Assembly: GCA_025964795.1 (NCBI GenBank)
Contig: JAOPYC010000164.1
Span: 1-63,319, forward strand
Direction: 5' to 3'
Source: Marmoricola sp.
Lineage (GTDB): Bacteria > Actinomycetota > Actinomycetes > Propionibacteriales > Nocardioidaceae
Length of the DNA stretch: 63,319 nt
Both the position numbers and the translations under genes were made by a program. The notes under the pieces were generated by a model that was not told the DNA's origin, did not search any database, and worked only from the letters and a program-made list of their open reading frames with translations. Shown in pieces: positions 60,311 to 63,319 of the stretch (position 1 is its first letter; the number at the start of each line of letters is the position of its first letter).

Positions 60311-61261
60311 TCAGTGCACGGGCCCGCCGGCGAGTACGGCGCGAATCCTGGCGACCGTGACCTCGGGGGTGTAGAGGTCCGCCCACGCGATGCGAATGCA
60401 GCGCCAACCGGTGATCCGGCAGATGAGCTCCTCGCGCTTCTTCTCCCGCAGGACGGCGTCCACGACAGACTCGCCCTCCTTGCGGTACTTCACGTACTTC
60501 TCCTTGCCGTCGAACTCCAGGAAGACGCCGTACTCCGGCCACGCGAAGTCGACTCGCGCGAGGATCTCGCCGCGATAGTCGAGGATCTTGTACTGCGGCT
60601 GCGGCTTGGGTAGGCCACCGCGCCAGAACATATAGCCAGATCGTGACTCGCCAACGGACTCGTGCCGGCCGTCGGTCAGGCGCAGCACCAGGTCGGTCGA
60701 CAGCGACCCAGGCGCATGAACCATTGCCTTGGCCTTCTTGCGCAGCGAGTCGATGTCAGTCTCACCGGTGTGCAACAGGTGGTCGATCGCAGGCAATGCG
60801 TGCTCGACGTCCGTGATGGTGGTCAGGTCCAAGGCAGTCCTGGTTGCGCAAGTGACGAGCTGGCTGTTCCGTTTCGCGACGTCCTCAGGAGGGAGCACAC
60901 CGCAGTGTTGGGCAACGCCTGCCTCTCGCCTGCCAATGCGCCGGTCAAGGCGTGTGAGGTGGACGTCGCCGAGGGGGAGGTCCCACAGGGGCGCGTCATA
61001 ACAGGCGAGCGCGGTCACGTGGGACAGTGCGACTTTCGTCTTGGTCGTGCGAAGGATCGCAGCTGCTCTGGTGAGATGGCGACCCTTCTCGCTGAGTTCT
61101 TCCCAATGGCGCCACATGACGTAGGCGCCATGTCTGACCCGGTGGATCAGCTTGGTCCGTACGGCATTCGCGATAGCCCGGTCGTCGAAGCCGACGGCGA
61201 GTGCCTCTCGGCGAAGAAAGATGCCGTTCTGATCGCACAGCGCACTGAAGGGGACGTTCAT
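60311..61261 (-). CDS. AbiEi-like HTH / DUF559 (PD-(D/E)XK-like) protein inside inverted repeats
   Basis: A 316-residue protein with a two-part plan. Residues 1-60 (IFLRREALAVGFDDRAIANA, LIHRVRHGAYVM) match the winged-helix start of AbiEi-type antitoxin/regulator proteins. The middle (KVALSHVTALACYDAPLWDL, RTALDLTT) is also typical. The C-terminal ~100 residues form a DUF559/Vsr-like nuclease fold: ARVDFAWPEYGVFLEFDGKE provides the D...ExDxK pattern and ITGWRCIRIAWADLY the closing strands. ATG at 61261. GC is visibly lower than in flanking genes, suggesting transfer. It is the counterpart of 16883-17866, each in its own repeat pair. Nuclease activity is predicted, not shown. Confidence 0.82.
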   Translation of the reverse strand: MNVPFSALCDQNGIFLRREALAVGFDDRAIANAVRTKLIHRVRHGAYVMWRHWEELSEKGRHLTRAAAILRTTKTKVALSHVTALACYDAPLWDLPLGDVHLTRLDRRIGRREAGVAQHCGVLPPEDVAKRNSQLVTCATRTALDLTTITDVEHALPAIDHLLHTGETDIDSLRKKAKAMVHAPGSLSTDLVLRLTDGRHESVGESRSGYMFWRGGLPKPQPQYKILDYRGEILARVDFAWPEYGVFLEFDGKEKYVKYRKEGESVVDAVLREKKREELICRITGWRCIRIAWADLYTPEVTVARIRAVLAGGPVH

Positions 61262-61380
61262 GCCGTGAGAGTCGCTTTCCGACGTACGGCGAGGAAGGCA
61301 GCGTCCTCTGGTTGTGGATGGAGGGGTGCGGAGTCAAGCCTGTGGACGGCAGCTGGTCGTAGTCCTGCCGACAAATGGTC

Positions 61381-61467
61381 AGGGTTCCAGGTCAATCCCG
61401 ACACTTATCAGCCAAAGCATCGGCCGATAAGTAACGGAGTCCCCGGTTAACCGGGGAAACCGGCACC
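61381..61467 (-). repeat. Family B element, copy B4 (87 bp), right inverted repeat of the AbiEi/DUF559 unit
   Basis: Contains CTTATC/GATAAG arms (61404-61409, 61426-61431) and the perfect palindrome CCCCGGTTAACCGGGG (61441-61456). Its GC-hairpin end is 1 bp from the stop codon of the LacI gene on the minus strand. It lies 120 bp upstream of the AbiEi/DUF559 start, so it may also affect that promoter. Confidence 0.93.
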
Positions 61468-61468
61468 C

Positions 61469-62476
61469 CTACGGAGCCCCCGCCGAAGACCCCCGCGCCA
61501 CCAGCCGGGTGGGGAGGACGAGGCCGGTGGGGGTGTGGCCGGCGAGGGCGTCGAGGAGGATCCGGGCGCCCCGGTGGCCGAGGTCGTGGGCGGGCTGGGC
61601 GACCGTGGTGAGGTCGAAGAACTCCGAGAGCTCGTGGTCGTCGATGCCGACCACGGAGATGTCCTCGGGGACGCGGAGGCCGGCCTTGCGCAGGGCGTGC
61701 ACGGCGCCGATGGCCATCTCGTCCGAGGCAGCGAAGATCGCGGTGGGGCGGGTCGGGGCGTCGAGCAGCTGCTGGCAGGCGGTCAGGCCGCCGCGGGCGG
61801 TGAAGTCGCCGTAGGCCTCCCAACCCGGCTCGATCGCCAGGCCCGCCTCGGCCATCGTCTGCCGGTAGCCCTCGAGCCGGTCGTGCGGCGTGGGCAGCTG
61901 CAGGCCGGCGTGCTCCGGGTCGGGCGTGCCGCCGATGTGGGCGATCCGCTCGTGGCCCAGCTCGATCAGGTGGCGTACGGCGGTCCGCGAGGCGAGCACG
62001 TCGTCGATCCGGACGCTCGGCCACTCCGGCACGTAGCCACCGACCACCACGGTCGGGGACCCGACCCGGACGAGCGAGGCCACCTCCTCGGGGGTGGGTC
62101 GCACCGCCAGCACCATCACGGCGTCCACCCGCTTGCTCAGCAGGTGCGTCGAGAACAGCCGGTGCCGCGCCTCGGGGTCGCCGGTGATGTCGTAGAGGAG
62201 CACGTCGTACCCCTCCTGCCGCAGCAGCTCCTCGGCCCCGTGGATGACGGACCCGAAGAACCACCGCGTCACGTTCGGTACGACGACCCCGACGGTCCGC
62301 GTCTGCCCGCTCTTCAGGCTCGCGGCGTGCGGCGAGGCGACGTACTCCATCCGCGCGGCGGCGGCCAGCACCCGTTCCCTGGTCTCGTCGGAGACGCGCG
62401 GCAGCCCGCGCAGCGCCCGGGACACGGTCGCGATCGAGACCCCGGCCTCACGGGCCACGTCCTTGATCCCGCTCAT
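61469..62476 (-). CDS. LacI family transcriptional regulator
   Basis: A 335-residue repressor. The N-terminal helix-turn-helix and hinge read IKDVAREAGVSIATVSRALR with YVASPHAASLKSGQT. The periplasmic-binding-protein-like sugar domain has VGVVVPNVTRWFFGSVIHG, FAASDEMAIGAVHALRKAG and VPEDISVVGIDDHELSEFF. Effector is probably a sugar. No sugar transporter or glycosidase is adjacent, so the target is outside the window or is a distant locus. ATG at 62476. Copy B4 ends 1 bp beyond its stop codon and may serve as terminator. Confidence 0.93.
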   Translation of the reverse strand: MSGIKDVAREAGVSIATVSRALRGLPRVSDETRERVLAAAARMEYVASPHAASLKSGQTRTVGVVVPNVTRWFFGSVIHGAEELLRQEGYDVLLYDITGDPEARHRLFSTHLLSKRVDAVMVLAVRPTPEEVASLVRVGSPTVVVGGYVPEWPSVRIDDVLASRTAVRHLIELGHERIAHIGGTPDPEHAGLQLPTPHDRLEGYRQTMAEAGLAIEPGWEAYGDFTARGGLTACQQLLDAPTRPTAIFAASDEMAIGAVHALRKAGLRVPEDISVVGIDDHELSEFFDLTTVAQPAHDLGHRGARILLDALAGHTPTGLVLPTRLVARGSSAGAP

Positions 62477-62681
62477 GACTCGAGTTTCCTCCGCGCTTCG
62501 GCTGCTCGCACCCTACGTCGGCCCGGCACCCCCAACGATGCCGGTTCTACCCGTGGGTGCGCAGCAGATCCGTGACGACGACCGCGTGCGCCCGGACGGT
62601 GGACCTGGGGGTCACGGACGGCCCGAACTCGGTAGATTTCTCCCCACAGCACGCCGGATCCGAGTGCCGAGGAGGGACCCG

Positions 62682-63230
62682 ATGGACGAGGAAGAGGACC
62701 GCTCCGAGGAAGTGCGCAGCGCGCTGCTCAAGGCCCTGGCCGTAGTGGTCGTCATCGGGGTCGTGATCGCCCTCGGTACGACGATCGTGGTGCATGCGCT
62801 CGGGCTCAACGGCGGCGACTCGCCCGGTCCTGTCGGCTCCGGCGACTCGGGACCGGTCCAGCCGCTGCCCACGACCGCGCTGCCGAACCCCGACGAGGAC
62901 ACCCAGTCGGCGGACCCCTCCCCGTCACCGAGTGCCTCGACCAGCCGGGACGCCGGGACCGGCCGGATCGTGCTCGAGGTCTCCCCGGTGGCGGCGCGGC
63001 CCAACGAGCGGGTGAACCTCACCGGGAAGTACCCCGGCGCGGACAACCTGGCGCTGCAGGTGCAGCGGTTCGACGCCGGCAAGTGGTCCAACTTCGGGGT
63101 GAGCGCCAGCGTGCGGGTGGGCACCTACGCGACCTACATCATGACCGGGCGCGCGGGTGAGCAGCGCTTCCGGATGTTCGACCCCAGCACCAACGAGGGC
63201 AGCAACGTGGTGCTGGTGACGATCGGCTGA
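62682..63230 (+). CDS. Membrane-anchored surface protein with Ig-like C-terminal domain
   Basis: A 182-residue protein. ATG at 62682 follows GAGGAGGGA. A short acidic cytoplasmic N-terminus (MDEEEDRSEEVR) precedes one membrane helix (ALAVVVVIGVVIALGTTIVV). A Pro/Ser/Asp-rich linker (about 45-90) leads to a beta-rich domain (IVLEVSPVAARPNERVNLTG, YATYIMTGRAGEQRFRMFD) resembling bacterial Ig-like or adhesion modules. Topology would place that domain outside the cell. Function unknown. The 205-bp gap before it, shared with the divergent LacI gene, shows no clear operator. Confidence 0.85.
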   Translation: MDEEEDRSEEVRSALLKALAVVVVIGVVIALGTTIVVHALGLNGGDSPGPVGSGDSGPVQPLPTTALPNPDEDTQSADPSPSPSASTSRDAGTGRIVLEVSPVAARPNERVNLTGKYPGADNLALQVQRFDAGKWSNFGVSASVRVGTYATYIMTGRAGEQRFRMFDPSTNEGSNVVLVTIG

Positions 63231-63267
63231 CCCTCGCCGGGGCCAGCTGATCCTCGCCGTGCACTGG

Positions 63268-63319
63268 TCAGGGGATGTAGTCGAACTCGTCCGGGTTGGG
63301 CCCGGTGCGCCCGTCCTCA
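63268..63319 (-). CDS. C-terminal end of a minus-strand gene (partial)
   Basis: Reading the minus strand from the window edge, a frame encodes DGRTGPNPDEFDYIP and stops with TGA at 63268-63270. The codon choice is GC3-rich like the neighbours, so this is probably the end of a real gene that starts outside the window. The family cannot be identified from 16 residues. Confidence 0.5.
   Translation of the reverse strand, partial: EDGRTGPNPDEFDYIP

Larger units (their letters stand above)
60206..61467 (-). mobile_element. Putative single-gene element bounded by 87-bp inverted repeats B3 and B4
   Basis: A 1262-bp unit: B3 (60206-60292), an AbiEi/DUF559 gene on the minus strand (60311-61261), and B4 (61381-61467) inverted relative to B3. 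The GC-hairpin ends face outward and each lies within 8 bp of a neighbouring stop codon (dppF-like, LacI). The enclosed gene has lower GC than its neighbours. No transposase or clear target duplication is visible. Mobility is inferred from terminal inverted repeats, base composition and solo copies elsewhere. Confidence 0.55.

Overview
The window is high-GC DNA with dense, often 1-4 bp overlapping genes, frequent GTG starts and SCO4848-, DUF6131- and EtfD-type genes. This points to an actinomycete, most likely Nocardioidaceae (Nocardioides-like). That placement is inference; no rRNA marker is present. No tRNA, rRNA, CRISPR array or prophage was seen, and no gene-free stretch exceeds 300 bp.

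Layout: (1) 1-1888 is the end of a siderophore-uptake operon (permease end, ATPase, siderophore-interacting reductase). (2) 1987-2700 is an unknown secreted protein, followed by a strong hairpin shared with a convergent EtfD-like membrane Fe-S oxidoreductase (2921-6415) that has a long acidic tail with repeated SLFD motifs. (3) 6706-13337 holds a secreted M19-like hydrolase, an MFS/IclR pair, a secreted HAD phosphatase, a truncated 2OG oxygenase and a lipoprotein. (4) 13464-27757 carries histidine utilisation in two blocks: hutH-hutU, then M20 hydrolase-hutF-hutI. Between them lie a repeat-flanked AbiEi/DUF559 gene, an M48 protease, a DUF1992 protein, an internally deleted SMP-30 gene, an MFS/M20 pair, a 47-aa membrane peptide and a nitroreductase. 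(5) 27772-34538 is a glutamylation pathway (amidase, SDR, aldehyde dehydrogenase, glutamine-synthetase-like enzyme, FadR regulator, permease) that best fits ethanolamine or polyamine use, followed by a polar amino-acid ABC transporter to 37390. (6) 37502-39810 has an acidic repeat peptide, a JmjC oxygenase and a sucrase/ferredoxin-like protein. (7) 39892-47978 has a LuxR-type ATPase regulator, a P450, response regulators, a histidine kinase and an orphan HisKA protein. (8) 48010-53983 has an aldehyde dehydrogenase and an LLM/DUF1214/SDR/sulfotransferase operon divergent from a SnoaL-like gene across a perfect KstR-type operator. (9) 54192-60197 is an oligopeptide/dipeptide ABC operon. (10) 60206-63319 has a second repeat-flanked AbiEi/DUF559 gene, a LacI regulator and an anchored surface protein.

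The most striking feature is two unrelated families of fixed-length palindromic repeats. Family B is 87 bp with four copies, all exactly 87 bp. Family A has a 63-bp core with three clear copies and one diverged copy. Each family brackets one AbiEi/DUF559-type (PD-(D/E)XK-like) gene and also occurs as solo copies, usually just after stop codons. One B copy lies in frame inside hutF, and the diverged A copy lies in frame inside the neighbouring M20 gene. Both are multiples of three bases and carry codons foreign to the host genes. This resembles a REP/RAYT- or MITE-like arrangement, but with a DUF559 nuclease-like protein as the associated gene.
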